64,000 nucleotides of DNA from Dehalococcoidia bacterium (GTDB lineage: Bacteria > Chloroflexota > Dehalococcoidia > SM23-28-2 > RBG-16-64-32). Shown here piece after piece: positions 28,772 through 37,070 of the stretch (its first letter is position 1; each line of letters begins with the position of its first letter). A model generated the notes under the pieces. That model was not told where the DNA came from and did not search any database. It was given only the letters and a program-made list of their open reading frames with translations. The stretch covers positions 1 to 64,000 of the forward strand of contig JAUSFE010000138.1 of assembly GCA_030649945.1 (NCBI GenBank). Direction: 5' to 3'. Position numbers and translations under genes: made by a program.

Positions 28772-29671
28772 GTGATCAAGAAGATAATGGTGCCCCTGGA
28801 CGGCTCCGAATTCGCGGAGGCCGTCCTGCCTTACGTGACCGAATTTGCAGACCGGATGGGCTCGGAAGTCCTGCTCTTCACCGCCGTTGGCCCCGTGGCC
28901 ACCTGGGACGCCGCCGCCTCGATGATCCGCTGGGACCGCGAGCAGGCGGCGGCGCAGGAGTACCTGGACGGCAAGCGCAGCCTGCTGGCGGCCGCCGGCC
29001 GCACAGTCCGCGCCACTGTGGTGCTGGGCGACGCCGCCGAGTCCATCCTGCGCGTGGCGCAAACGGAGAAGATCGACCTCATCGCGCTGACCACGCACGG
29101 CCGCTCCGGGATCACCCGCTGGCTGTTCGGCAGCATCGCGACGAAGCTCGTGCAGGCCTCGGACCTGCCGCTGCTGGTGATCCGCCCGCGGGAGGGCGCG
29201 CCGCCGCCGGCCCCGGCCATCAAGAAGGTGCTGGTTCCCCTGGACGGCTCCGATGTGGCGCAGAGCATCCTGCCCTTTGTCGAAGAGCTGGCGAAGACGC
29301 TGGGGGCACGGCTCGTGCTCTTCCACGCCATCGCCCCCATCACCGCCTACCCGGGGTTCGAGACGACGCAGCCCGCCGCCCTGGGCCAGGTGCTGGAGGA
29401 GATGCAGGAGCACGCCCGGCAGATGCTGGCGCGGGCGGTGGAGGAGCTGAAGGGGCGCGGCCTGGCGGCGGAGGCCGCCGTCACCATTGACCTCGCCGTG
29501 GACGGGATCATCGCCGCGGCGCAGGAGCTGAAGGTGGACCTCATCGCGCTCGGCACGCACGGGCGCTCCGGGCTCGGGCGCGCCGTCATGGGCAGCGTGG
29601 CGGACGGCGTGCTGCGGCGCAGCGCGGTGCCCTGCCTCCTCGTCCACCCCAGGGAAACGCCGAAGACCTAA
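28772..29671 (+). CDS. Tandem universal stress protein (two UspA domains)
   Basis: 299 residues made of two Usp repeats: residues ~1-145 (IKKIMVPLDGSEFAEAVLPY) and ~150-295 (IKKVLVPLDGSDVAQSILPF). The second domain keeps the ATP-binding pattern G-2x-G-9x-G-S (ALGTHGRSGLGRAVMGS). In the first, the leading Gly is Thr (TTHGRSGITRWLFGS), so ATP binding there may be weaker. GTG start with GGAGG seven bases upstream. Usp proteins respond to stress and energy limitation. Stands alone between two repeat-rich gaps. Confidence 0.92.
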   Translation: MIKKIMVPLDGSEFAEAVLPYVTEFADRMGSEVLLFTAVGPVATWDAAASMIRWDREQAAAQEYLDGKRSLLAAAGRTVRATVVLGDAAESILRVAQTEKIDLIALTTHGRSGITRWLFGSIATKLVQASDLPLLVIRPREGAPPPAPAIKKVLVPLDGSDVAQSILPFVEELAKTLGARLVLFHAIAPITAYPGFETTQPAALGQVLEEMQEHARQMLARAVEELKGRGLAAEAAVTIDLAVDGIIAAAQELKVDLIALGTHGRSGLGRAVMGSVADGVLRRSAVPCLLVHPRETPKT

Positions 29672-29818
29672 GGCGCGATGGCTGGGTGTAGGGGCGCAGC
29701 ACACGTCTTGCAGGGCACAGTCCGTCCGGGGAAGGATCGGCTGGGATGGACGCTGGTGACCCCCGCGACAGCCGTTAGAGAATGTGCTACGCCCGCGCCG
29801 AGGCCGGGCCGCTGGGCG

Positions 29819-29824
29819 TAGAAT
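29819..29824 (+). promoter_or_regulatory. Candidate -10 box before malic enzyme
   Basis: TAGAAT ten bases before the ATG, with no Shine-Dalgarno between; suggests a very short leader, as at the RDD, nitrilase and uppS genes. No -35 recognised. Confidence 0.35.
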
Positions 29825-29834
29825 AGTGCCTGAG

Positions 29835-31199
29835 ATGCCGCGCGACCCCCAGGTCCCCCATTTTTCGCGGACCCTCCGCGTCCGCAACGTAAATCAGATA
29901 GGCGTGCTGGCCTCCGTGCTCAGCGTGATCGCCAGGCACGGCGGCAACGTGGGCGATATCCGCACCGTCCACCAGAGCCGCATCTCCATGGAGCGCGACA
30001 TCGACATCCTCGTGGAGTCGCTCCCCGAGCTGGACGTGATCCTGGCCGAACTGGAGCGGATGGCGGAGTGCACGGTGCTGGAGCTGCGCGATGAGGTGCT
30101 GTCCGCGCACGTCGGCGGCAAGATCAGGGTGCTGTCGCGTCTGCCCATCGAGACGTTCGCGGAGCTGGGGCGCGTCTACACCCCCGGCGTGGGCGAGGTC
30201 TGCCGCCGCATCTACGAGGACCCGGAGCTGGCGGAGCACTACACCATCATCCCCAACACCGTCGCCATCGTCAGCGACGGCTCGGCCGTGTTGGGGCTGG
30301 GGAACCTGGGCCCCCTGGCCGCGATGCCGGTGCTGGAGGGCAAGGCCGCTCTCATGGCCCACCTGGTGGGCGTCAACGCTTTCCCCATTGCCCTGCGCAC
30401 CCAGAAGACGGAGGAGATCGTCGCCGCCATCGCCGCCATCTCGCCTTCCTTCGGCGCGATTCAGCTGGAGGACATCGCCTCGCCGCGCTGCTTCGACATC
30501 GAGCCGCAGGTGCAGGACGCCGTTGGCATCGCCGTCTTCCACGACGACCAGCACGGCACCGCCGCGGTGGTGCTGGCGGCGCTGATCAACGCCTGCCACC
30601 TGGCGGAGACGCCGGCGGACAGCCTGCGCATCGGCCAGATCGGCCTGGGCGCGGCGGGCCTGGCCATCGCCCGCGCCGTCATGCACTACACCGGGCAGCC
30701 TGTGCTGGGGGCGGACAGAGTGGCGGACGCTATCGAGAGGCTCGTCGCCTGCGGCGGCAAGGGGTCAGACATCGACGAGATCTGCGCCACCTGCGACGTG
30801 GTGATCGCGACGACCGGCCAGGCCGGCCTCATCAGCGCCGACCGCATCCGCCCGGGCCAGATGATCTTCGCGCTCTCCAATCCCCGGCCCGAGATCGACG
30901 CCCGCGAAGCGATCGCGGCCGGCGCGCGCTTCGCGGAGAACGGTAGCCAGATCAACAACCTGCTCTGCTACCCCGGCGCTTGCCGGGGCCTGCTGGACGC
31001 CGGCGCCGTGCGGGCGGCGCCGGAAGTGTTCCTGGCCGCGGGGCAGGCCATCGTCTCCCTGACGCCGCCCGGCAGCCTCCTGCCCAGCCCGCTGGAGCGC
31101 TCCGTGCACTACGCCGTCGCCCGCGCCGTCGCCCGCGTCTGCGTGGACCTGGGCCTCTCCTCCCGAGAGCTGCCGCCGGACTACTTCGCGGAGGAGTAG
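29835..31199 (+). CDS. Malic enzyme with N-terminal ACT domain
   Basis: 454 residues. Converts malate to pyruvate and CO2 with NAD(P). Residues ~10-85 form an ACT domain (RVRNVNQIGVLASVLSVIARHGGNVGDIRTV), a small-ligand regulatory module. The catalytic part follows: RVYTPGVGEVCRRI, NTVAIVSDGSAVLGLGNLGPLAAMPVLEGKAAL, LEDIASPRCFDIE and FHDDQHGTAAVVLAAL with metal-binding Asp. The Rossmann site is IGQIGLGAAGLAIARA and the end has ALSNPRPEI and GSQINNLLCYPG. Ends TAG directly followed by GGGCCGC, like several genes here. Confidence 0.92.
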   Translation: MPRDPQVPHFSRTLRVRNVNQIGVLASVLSVIARHGGNVGDIRTVHQSRISMERDIDILVESLPELDVILAELERMAECTVLELRDEVLSAHVGGKIRVLSRLPIETFAELGRVYTPGVGEVCRRIYEDPELAEHYTIIPNTVAIVSDGSAVLGLGNLGPLAAMPVLEGKAALMAHLVGVNAFPIALRTQKTEEIVAAIAAISPSFGAIQLEDIASPRCFDIEPQVQDAVGIAVFHDDQHGTAAVVLAALINACHLAETPADSLRIGQIGLGAAGLAIARAVMHYTGQPVLGADRVADAIERLVACGGKGSDIDEICATCDVVIATTGQAGLISADRIRPGQMIFALSNPRPEIDAREAIAAGARFAENGSQINNLLCYPGACRGLLDAGAVRAAPEVFLAAGQAIVSLTPPGSLLPSPLERSVHYAVARAVARVCVDLGLSSRELPPDYFAEE

Positions 31200-31307
31200 G
31201 GGCCGCGGGGGGTCAGGCTTCAGCCTGACACGAGTGGGGGGGAAGGCGCGTAGGGGCACCGCTGCCGCGCCGGCAGGACGCCCCGGCAACCGGGGCCCTT
31301 TAGCCGT

Positions 31308-32066
31308 CTATCGCTTGTCGCGCCTCTTCTTCGCCCTCTCGCCCTCTCGAATCGCAGCCGCCGGGTTCGCCGGCCATGGCTCCCAGTGCTCAAGAACGAA
31401 GAACGTGCGAACCCTCCCAGATTCGCGTCGCTTCTCCACCCGGTACCTCCAGCCTATCTCCCGAAGCTCACGCAGACGTTTTTCGAAGTCGTCGTGCGTG
31501 AACGCAACGATCTGTAGGTACGCCTTTGGCACGCGCCCGTTTCCAAACGCCTTCAGCAGTTCGCCCAGCCTGATATGAACGCTTGGATGAAGCATGGCTT
31601 GCTGGACACGCTCGTCTGTGATACTTGCGAAGAAATTCCGCTTTCCTTGGTTGCACTCAGAGCACAACGCCCAGAGGTTTTCGTCGACTGTCGGCCCGCC
31701 CCACTCACGAGGGACCTTGTGGTCAACCTGCAGCCTGATGCCCTCGCCTAGGCTGCGGCCGCACATCTGACATCTGCCACCCGAAAGGTGAAGGATGCGG
31801 GCCTTCGTCGTAAGGTCAACAGGGTCGGCAACGAGCGGTTCGCTCCTCTGGCCAACTAGGACGTAATTTATCTCACGGCCGTGTTGCTCGCGTCGGATAT
31901 TATAAGATGAGTCGAGGTCGCGAACCCTACGGTCCAAATGCTGCTGTTCATCCCCAGCCAGCTTGAGTTCCCGCCGTATGCCACGAATGCTTATGCCGTC
32001 CGGGTGCTCTCGTAGAACCCGGATGATTCGGTTGTGAATGTCCTTGAGAGTACGTTCGGCCCCCAT
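31308..32066 (-). CDS. HNH endonuclease, likely restriction enzyme of the island
   Basis: 252 residues from ATG at 32066 (the frame stays open to an ATG at 32090, which would overlap the divergent glycosylase more). The N-terminal ~70 residues look like a winged helix (IIRVLREHPDGISIRGIRREL). The middle holds a zinc-type HNH: GRCQMCGRSLG, LQVDHKVPREWGG, NLWALCSECNQGKRN, that is CxxC ... DH ... N ... CxxC. The C-terminal part is basic. Base composition is clearly lower in G+C than the flanking genes. Next to a glycosylase and a C5 methyltransferase, it is most likely the nuclease of a type II restriction-modification system; the recognition site is unknown. Confidence 0.8.
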   Translation of the reverse strand: MGAERTLKDIHNRIIRVLREHPDGISIRGIRRELKLAGDEQQHLDRRVRDLDSSYNIRREQHGREINYVLVGQRSEPLVADPVDLTTKARILHLSGGRCQMCGRSLGEGIRLQVDHKVPREWGGPTVDENLWALCSECNQGKRNFFASITDERVQQAMLHPSVHIRLGELLKAFGNGRVPKAYLQIVAFTHDDFEKRLRELREIGWRYRVEKRRESGRVRTFFVLEHWEPWPANPAAAIREGERAKKRRDKR

Positions 32067-32766
32067 AGCTCCGCCTGTCGCCGAGCCCAACAGCGGGACT
32101 CATTATGGGGACAATGCCTCAGCGGCCGCAACTTTACCCCGGCAAGTGAGACAGCTACTGTGCTGGGCGACTAAGTCCGGCCGACGGCCACCGTGGCGGC
32201 TGTCCAGCGATCTCTACGAACTCGGCGTCGCAGAGATCCTCTTGCAGAAGACAAAGGCCGAGGACGTAGAGAAAGTTTGGCGCCCGCTCATTGACCAGTA
32301 TCCATGCTCATCGTCCCTCGCGGTCGCCGATGATGAGGCCCTGCTGAGAGTCATCGGCCACTTGGGCTTAGGTCCGCAGCGCGCCGGCCGACTCAAATCC
32401 ATGGCTGCTGCGCTGGCCAAATCACCGGGTCCCGGACCGGTGCCTGGCCTCGGTCCATACGGCTCGGGAGTGCTCGCGTTAGCGGACAATCGTAACCCGC
32501 GAGCCCCGCCGGTTGACGGGAACATCGCCAGAGTGATGTCCCGGTACCTGGGAGTCAGCTTTGGCCGCGGCGAAGCACGGAAGAAGACAGTCATAAGAGA
32601 CGCGGTGGCTACGCTGCTTGCGCGCCGGTCACCGCGCCGGAAACTTGCGCTCGTCTACGCGCTGGTTGACCTCGGCGCCGCAGTCTGCACGCCGAAGAGC
32701 CCCAACTGCGCCGGATGCCCGCTTTCTCGTTCATGCGCATCGGCGGCTTTCGCAGAAGCACTGTAG
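32038..32766 (+). CDS. HhH-GPD mismatch DNA glycosylase, MIG/MutY type
   Basis: 242 residues as drawn; a GTG at 32146 (giving VRQLLCWATKSGRRPPWR) would avoid overlap with the divergent HNH gene and fits the family start better. Marks: RPPWRLSSDLYELGVAEILLQKT with E66, the hairpin VPGLGPYGSG with Tyr141 where endonuclease III has its Lys, VDGNIARVMSRYLG with catalytic Asp160, and an intact [4Fe-4S] ligand set C217-x6-C224-x2-C227-x5-C233. Tyr at the hairpin is as in MIG (thymine-DNA glycosylase of Methanothermobacter) and MutY. Beside a C5 methyltransferase, repair of T:G mismatches from deaminated 5-methylcytosine is the likely job. Confidence 0.85.
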   Translation: MSLRVRSAPIAPPVAEPNSGTHYGDNASAAATLPRQVRQLLCWATKSGRRPPWRLSSDLYELGVAEILLQKTKAEDVEKVWRPLIDQYPCSSSLAVADDEALLRVIGHLGLGPQRAGRLKSMAAALAKSPGPGPVPGLGPYGSGVLALADNRNPRAPPVDGNIARVMSRYLGVSFGRGEARKKTVIRDAVATLLARRSPRRKLALVYALVDLGAAVCTPKSPNCAGCPLSRSCASAAFAEAL

Positions 32767-33767
32767 ATCAGTTCCCCAATGTCTCCCGCCAAGGCTTTAG
32801 CTAAAGGCGGAGGAACTGCATCCGATACTTGCCGAATTTGATCCGTCAGATTGCCGCGCAGTTCGTAGTGCGCTGGAAAGCCTTGCAGCAGCATCGCTTC
32901 GTAAATGCTGACCCGCCGCTTGCCGTTAGGGTGCACATGCATCTCTCGGTGGCCATATGCAACTGTCCAACTTGGCTCGTCCCATTGCAGCGTGCGGAAC
33001 GACCTGCCGATCATTTCCCCCGGCCTCAGCGCGCCGTTATGAAACTTCGGAGACCTAGGGTTCAGACACCAATGGTTCACGTGATACGGAATATCATCTC
33101 GCCGGAGACCGCGCGAGAAATAAGCTGGTTCGGGGAGGTGGCCTATCGTCTCCCTAACGGTTATCCGTCGAGGCTGCTCGGACGGCGCGGTAAAGTCTGA
33201 GACATTGAACCGTTCCCTATTGAGACCGACGATGAACATCCTGTTCCTATGTTGCGGCACACCGAAGGACGCCGAGTCAAGAAAGAAAGATGTGACAGTG
33301 AACCCGGCCCCGGCAAATTCGTACATGAACGCCTCTAGCGACGCGCTGTGACGGGTATTCGCAAGACCCGCAACATTCTCGAACACGAAGAAGTCCAGGC
33401 CATAGCGTCGGTTGAATGCCGCGAGAATCCCGGCGTAAGAATACGGAAGCCTGGCACGAGGGTCATCCTCCAACTTATGTACGTTGCTAACGGAGAAAGC
33501 TTGGCACGGGGGTCCGCCAATTATGCCGACGGGCCGGAGACCCGCGGCAGCGTCTTTCCAACGCGCCAAGATTAACTCCGGATCGGCCGCCGCAAGGTCT
33601 TGCACACGTCCAGGCGGTGGGAAAGTGTGGCGACGGTTCCAGTTGAAGGTGTCAATCGCCACGGGATCAATGTCCAACGCCAGCAAAGACCGAAACCCGG
33701 ACTGTTCGAATCCGAGATCCAATCCGCCGGGCCCGCAGAACAGACTGAGAAGCGGAAGTTCCCCCAT
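32655..33767 (-). CDS. DNA (cytosine-5)-methyltransferase
   Basis: 370 residues. Motif I LFCGPGGLDLGF (10-20), motif IV GGPPCQAFS with catalytic C88, motif VI FENV with E130, motif VIII QHRNR at 172-176, and motif X DAVPPPLAKALAGDIG. The target-recognition part (~residues 220-310) is short, as in single-specificity type II enzymes. The last ~37 codons lie antisense to the glycosylase gene: the two converge and overlap by 112 bp, exactly over the region that encodes the glycosylase iron-sulfur cysteines. G+C is low for the window. Methylates the host to protect it from the HNH nuclease. Confidence 0.93.
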   Translation of the reverse strand: MGELPLLSLFCGPGGLDLGFEQSGFRSLLALDIDPVAIDTFNWNRRHTFPPPGRVQDLAAADPELILARWKDAAAGLRPVGIIGGPPCQAFSVSNVHKLEDDPRARLPYSYAGILAAFNRRYGLDFFVFENVAGLANTRHSASLEAFMYEFAGAGFTVTSFFLDSASFGVPQHRNRMFIVGLNRERFNVSDFTAPSEQPRRITVRETIGHLPEPAYFSRGLRRDDIPYHVNHWCLNPRSPKFHNGALRPGEMIGRSFRTLQWDEPSWTVAYGHREMHVHPNGKRRVSIYEAMLLQGFPAHYELRGNLTDQIRQVSDAVPPPLAKALAGDIGELIYSASAKAADAHERESGHPAQLGLFGVQTAAPRSTSA

Positions 33768-33770
33768 TGT

Positions 33771-34046
33771 TTATCGGCTCGCAGCGTCCAGCCGGTCAGG
33801 CTCTGCCAGCTCGTCTTCGTGGCACAGGTCCTCCGTGCCAATCAAGGACGGGTCGTTTGTATCCAAGAGATAGCGCACAAGGATCCAGTGCCCATCCTCG
33901 CTCTCCCGTATGACTTCAATCAGAGCGCCGTCCACAGTTCGTAATCGATCGCCGGGCTTCAATACAGAAAGGTCCATCGCTCCGCACTCCGTCTGCTCCC
34001 TCGGGTGCCCTTCGCTTGTCGCCATTGTACCCGATATGCTCTTCAT
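33771..34046 (-). CDS. Small conserved-looking protein upstream of the methyltransferase
   Basis: Up to 91 residues; an internal ATG at 33977 (MDLSVLKPGDRLRTVDGALI) with GGAG upstream may be the real start, giving 68 residues. The core KPGDRLRTVDGALIEVIRESEDGHWILVRYLLD looks like a small beta-barrel. The C-terminus is acidic. Its stop is three bases before the methyltransferase start, so the pair is cotranscribed. No family recognised; it could be a regulator or helper of the restriction-modification system. Confidence 0.6.
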   Translation of the reverse strand: MKSISGTMATSEGHPREQTECGAMDLSVLKPGDRLRTVDGALIEVIRESEDGHWILVRYLLDTNDPSLIGTEDLCHEDELAEPDRLDAASR

Positions 34047-34086
34047 CGCTAGTCCCTTCTGTCGCAGCCTCCTGACCGTCGTATGA

Positions 34087-34112
34087 CCATAATATTACGC
34101 GTAATAGTATGG
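34087..34112. promoter_or_regulatory. 26-bp operator-like palindrome between divergent genes
   Basis: Near-perfect inverted repeat centred at 34099/34100: CCATA-x-TATTACG and CGTAATA-x-TATGG, one mismatched pair in 13. It sits in an AT-rich stretch between the methyltransferase unit (minus) and the XRE regulator (plus). A second short inverted repeat, GTCAAG...CTTGAC, follows at 34117-34133. The arrangement is as expected for a C-protein operator. Confidence 0.75.
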
Positions 34113-34171
34113 GTTCGTCAAGACCTTCTTGACTTGTTTCTCCCGCGCAATCTTGCTAGTTTACGAAAAGA

Positions 34172-34360
34172 ATGCAGTCTGCGGAGATCAAGGCATTGCG
34201 GCGCTCCATGAATCTGACTCAAGAGCAGTTCGCTGGGCGGCTCGGGGTGTCGGTTTCCACCGTGCAGAAATGGGAGGGCGGGCGCGCCGTACCCCGTGGG
34301 CTCTACCGCGGAGCGCTAGTCTCGCTCGCTCGGCGACTGCACCGGAGTTCCGGTCATTGA
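34172..34360 (+). CDS. Small XRE-type helix-turn-helix regulator (C-protein-like)
   Basis: 62 residues, one HTH domain: LTQEQFAGRLGVSVSTVQKW followed by EGGRAVPRG. No other domain. It is divergent from the methyltransferase unit, with a palindromic operator between. In type II restriction-modification systems such proteins (C proteins) delay nuclease expression until methylation is set. HTH domains of toxin-antitoxin antitoxins look similar, but no toxin gene lies next to it. No strong Shine-Dalgarno (GAAAAG before ATG). Confidence 0.75.
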   Translation: MQSAEIKALRRSMNLTQEQFAGRLGVSVSTVQKWEGGRAVPRGLYRGALVSLARRLHRSSGH

Positions 34361-34609
34361 TTCTCGAATGATGCCGTAATTCAGGACTCCGAAATCGACA
34401 ACACAACATCCAGCGCCACTTCCCCCGTTGCACTCTTCCGCTCACCTGCCATCAGCCTCTCCTCACAGATTCCCTTCCGTGTCGTTCAGGGCGAGCTTCG
34501 CCCCGCCTAGGAACGACAGGGGAGACGGCGCTGCGGGCCAGGCGCTGGGTGCGCCCGGCCCGCTTGTCCAGGGAGGGGGACACGCCTTCCGGTTGTCGTT
34601 CTATGAGGC
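34361..34609. other. Right edge of the defence island
   Basis: First ~100 bases still have moderate G+C; then comes a dispersed repeat, GTCGTTCAGGGCGAGC ... CCTAGGAACGACAGG, an imperfect hairpin. No gene seen. Base composition returns to the high-GC background here. Confidence 0.5.
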
Positions 34610-36832
34610 CTACCCCGCCTCCGCGCCGCCCGGCGCAGCGCGCTCGCCGCCCTCCGCGCGCACCTCCGGCAGCCAGCGCAGCGCCCCGGGCAGCCACCAG
34701 TTGCGCTCCCCCAGCAGCTGCATCGCCGCCGGCACCAGCACCGAGCGCACGACCGTGGCGTCCAGCATCACCGCCACCGCCAGCCCGAAGCCCATCTGCT
34801 GGAACATCACCAGGTCGCCCAGCGCCACGCCCATGAACACGCTGGCCATGATCAGCGCCGCCCCCGTGATGAGCCCGGCCGTAGAGCGCACACCGAACGC
34901 CACGGACTCCGTGTTGTCGCCCGTGCGGCCGAAGCGCTCGCGGATGCGGCTGAGCAGGAACACGTGGTAGTCCATCGATAACCCGAAGAGCATGGAGAAC
35001 GTCCACAGCGGCACCCAGGCCTCGATGATGTCCACCTGCTGGAACCCGAACAGCTCGTTCAGAAACCCCTTCTGGAACACCAGCACCAGCACCCCGTAGG
35101 AGGCGCCCACGGAGAGCAGGTTCATGATGATGGCCTTGATGGGTACGACGAGCGAGCGGAAGACCAGGGTCAGCAGCACGAAGCTGAGCCCCAGCACGAA
35201 CGCCAGCACCACAGGCGTCGAGGCCGCCGTCTGGTCGAAGTAGTCGATGTTCATGGCCGTGGCGCCGGTCACCAGCACCTGCGCGTCCACGCCGGCGAAC
35301 GCCAGCGGGATCTGCTCGTCCCGCAGGGCGCGCACCGCGGCGACGGCGGCATCGCCGGTGGGGTCGCCGTTCAAGGGCACAGAGAGCAGCGCGACATCGC
35401 CCGCCTCATTGGCCTGCAGCGCGGGCTGGCCGAACTGCGGCATCCCCGCCAGCGTGTCCTCCAGCCGGGCGATGCCCGCCTGCACGCCCTCGCTCTTGAC
35501 GTCGCCCTCGATGGCGATCTCAACCGGCGTCACCAGCCCGAAGGAGAACTCGCGCTCCAGTAGCTTGAAGCCCTCCTTCGCCTGCAGCCCGTCCGGCAGG
35601 GTGCTGATGCCCGCCGAGCCCGTCTGGATATCGATGTACGGCACGGCGAGGGCAATGAGCAGGGCGCTGGCCGCGACGATGCTGATCAGCGGGTACTTCA
35701 TGACCTTGCGCGTCACGAAGTCCCAGAAACCGCCCGGCCCCTCGTGGTCCTGGAGGATCGATCGCCGGCCGATGAAGGGCACCTTGAGCGTGTTCACCCT
35801 GTCGCCCAGGAGGCCGAGGATGGCGGGCAGAAGGGTGAGCGTGATCAGCACCGAGACAAGGACGACGATGATGGCGCCGGCGCCCAGACTGCGGAAGATG
35901 GTGGAAGGCACGAGCAGCATGCCGAAGAGAGCGAGGACCACGGTCACGCCACTGAAGAACACCGCGCGGCTGGCGGTGGCCCCGGCCGCCGTGATCGCCT
36001 CTATCTTCTCGAGTCCACGGCCCCGCTCCTCGCGGTAGCGGGAGACGATGAAAAGCGAGTAGTCGATGCCGACGGCCAGGCCCATCATCGTGATGACGTT
36101 GGTGACGAAGAAGGAGAACGGCCAGGCCTGCCCGAGCAGCGCCGTGATGGCGACGGCGACGAGGATGGAGAACAGGCCCAGGACCAGCGGGATCACGGCC
36201 GCCGTGAGGGCGCCGAAGACCAGCAGCAGCACAGCGAGCGCGATCGGGACGCCGATGGTCTCGCCGGTCTGCAGGTCGTTCTCAGCGACGTGCTGGAACT
36301 CCTTGTTGATGCTGGCGCCGCCGGAGACCAGCACCTGGAACCCGTCCGTCCCGTTCGCATCCCGCACGATGTCCAGGACGCCGCCGATGTTGTCCTCGGC
36401 CGTCTCCCGGTCCCCCGCCATGACGAACGGCAGGATCGTGGTGCGGCGGTCCTGGGACACCAGGGTCTCATCGTGCGACTGGTAGTAGCTGGTGCCGTTG
36501 TAGATGACGCCGCTGCCCAGCGCGGACACGCTGGCGTACACCTGCTCCACCAGCCGCCGGAACTGCGGGTCGTCCACGGTCAGCGCCTGCGAGCGTACAA
36601 TCACGATCTCGTTTACCTTGTCGGGCCCGCGCAGGCGGTCCTCCAGGAGCTTGTCCCCGCGCTCTGACTCCGGGTTGTTCGTGAGGCGCTCGTCCGTGGT
36701 CAGCGCGCTGCCCAGAAGGGTGCTGATGAGCACGAGGGAAGCCGCGAGGACGACGGCCCAGGCGCCGATGACCAGCCAGGGCCGGCGGGCGCTGGCGCGG
36801 GCCAGCGATTCAGTAGACAGCCGTAACGCCAC
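34610..36832 (-). CDS. MMPL/RND family transporter
   Basis: 740 residues. Begins with a cytoplasmic N-terminus and one TM (WLVIGAWAVVLAASLVLI), a ~150-residue exported loop, then five or six TM segments. GLAVGIDYSLFIVSRYREER is the MMPL signature with the proton-relay Asp. A second exported loop and second TM bundle repeat the design (LSMDYHVFLLSRIRERF). Transports lipids, lipopeptides or drugs out of the cell using the proton gradient. It follows a TetR regulator and a 63-codon ORF on the same strand, so TetR probably controls it. Confidence 0.93.
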   Translation of the reverse strand: MALRLSTESLARASARRPWLVIGAWAVVLAASLVLISTLLGSALTTDERLTNNPESERGDKLLEDRLRGPDKVNEIVIVRSQALTVDDPQFRRLVEQVYASVSALGSGVIYNGTSYYQSHDETLVSQDRRTTILPFVMAGDRETAEDNIGGVLDIVRDANGTDGFQVLVSGGASINKEFQHVAENDLQTGETIGVPIALAVLLLVFGALTAAVIPLVLGLFSILVAVAITALLGQAWPFSFFVTNVITMMGLAVGIDYSLFIVSRYREERGRGLEKIEAITAAGATASRAVFFSGVTVVLALFGMLLVPSTIFRSLGAGAIIVVLVSVLITLTLLPAILGLLGDRVNTLKVPFIGRRSILQDHEGPGGFWDFVTRKVMKYPLISIVAASALLIALAVPYIDIQTGSAGISTLPDGLQAKEGFKLLEREFSFGLVTPVEIAIEGDVKSEGVQAGIARLEDTLAGMPQFGQPALQANEAGDVALLSVPLNGDPTGDAAVAAVRALRDEQIPLAFAGVDAQVLVTGATAMNIDYFDQTAASTPVVLAFVLGLSFVLLTLVFRSLVVPIKAIIMNLLSVGASYGVLVLVFQKGFLNELFGFQQVDIIEAWVPLWTFSMLFGLSMDYHVFLLSRIRERFGRTGDNTESVAFGVRSTAGLITGAALIMASVFMGVALGDLVMFQQMGFGLAVAVMLDATVVRSVLVPAAMQLLGERNWWLPGALRWLPEVRAEGGERAAPGGAEAG

Positions 36833-36877
36833 TTCTACCTCCGTGTCCAGAGATGACAGTATGGGCGGCGCGCGCCG

Positions 36878-37069
36878 CTAGCGGCAGGTGCGCGCGGGCG
36901 GCGCGCCCCCGCTCAGGGCCAGCGAGATCCAGTGGCCCCAGTCCGCGGGCGGGGCCGCCGGCCGCTCCCGCTGCGGCCGCTTGTCCGTGTGCGGGTGAAT
37001 CCGGCGCGCCTCTTCCTCGCGCTCCCGTCCCACCGCCCAGACCAGCTCATCTGCAAGAAAGCTCAACAT
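36878..37069 (-). CDS. Small ORF between TetR and MMPL genes
   Basis: 63 residues. ATG begins one base after the TetR stop (TGACATG), which favours translational coupling. The N-terminal half, LADELVWAVGREREEEARRI, could form a charged amphipathic helix; the rest is Pro/Arg-rich. No family recognised. It may be a real small protein of the operon or a chance frame; the tight junction is the main argument for it. Confidence 0.45.
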   Translation of the reverse strand: MLSFLADELVWAVGREREEEARRIHPHTDKRPQRERPAAPPADWGHWISLALSGGAPPARTCR

Positions 37070-37070
37070 G

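Noticed and set aside
34172-34360. XRE protein as antitoxin of a toxin-antitoxin pair
   Set aside because: No partner toxin-like gene within 250 bp on either side; its place opposite the methyltransferase unit favours a C-protein role.
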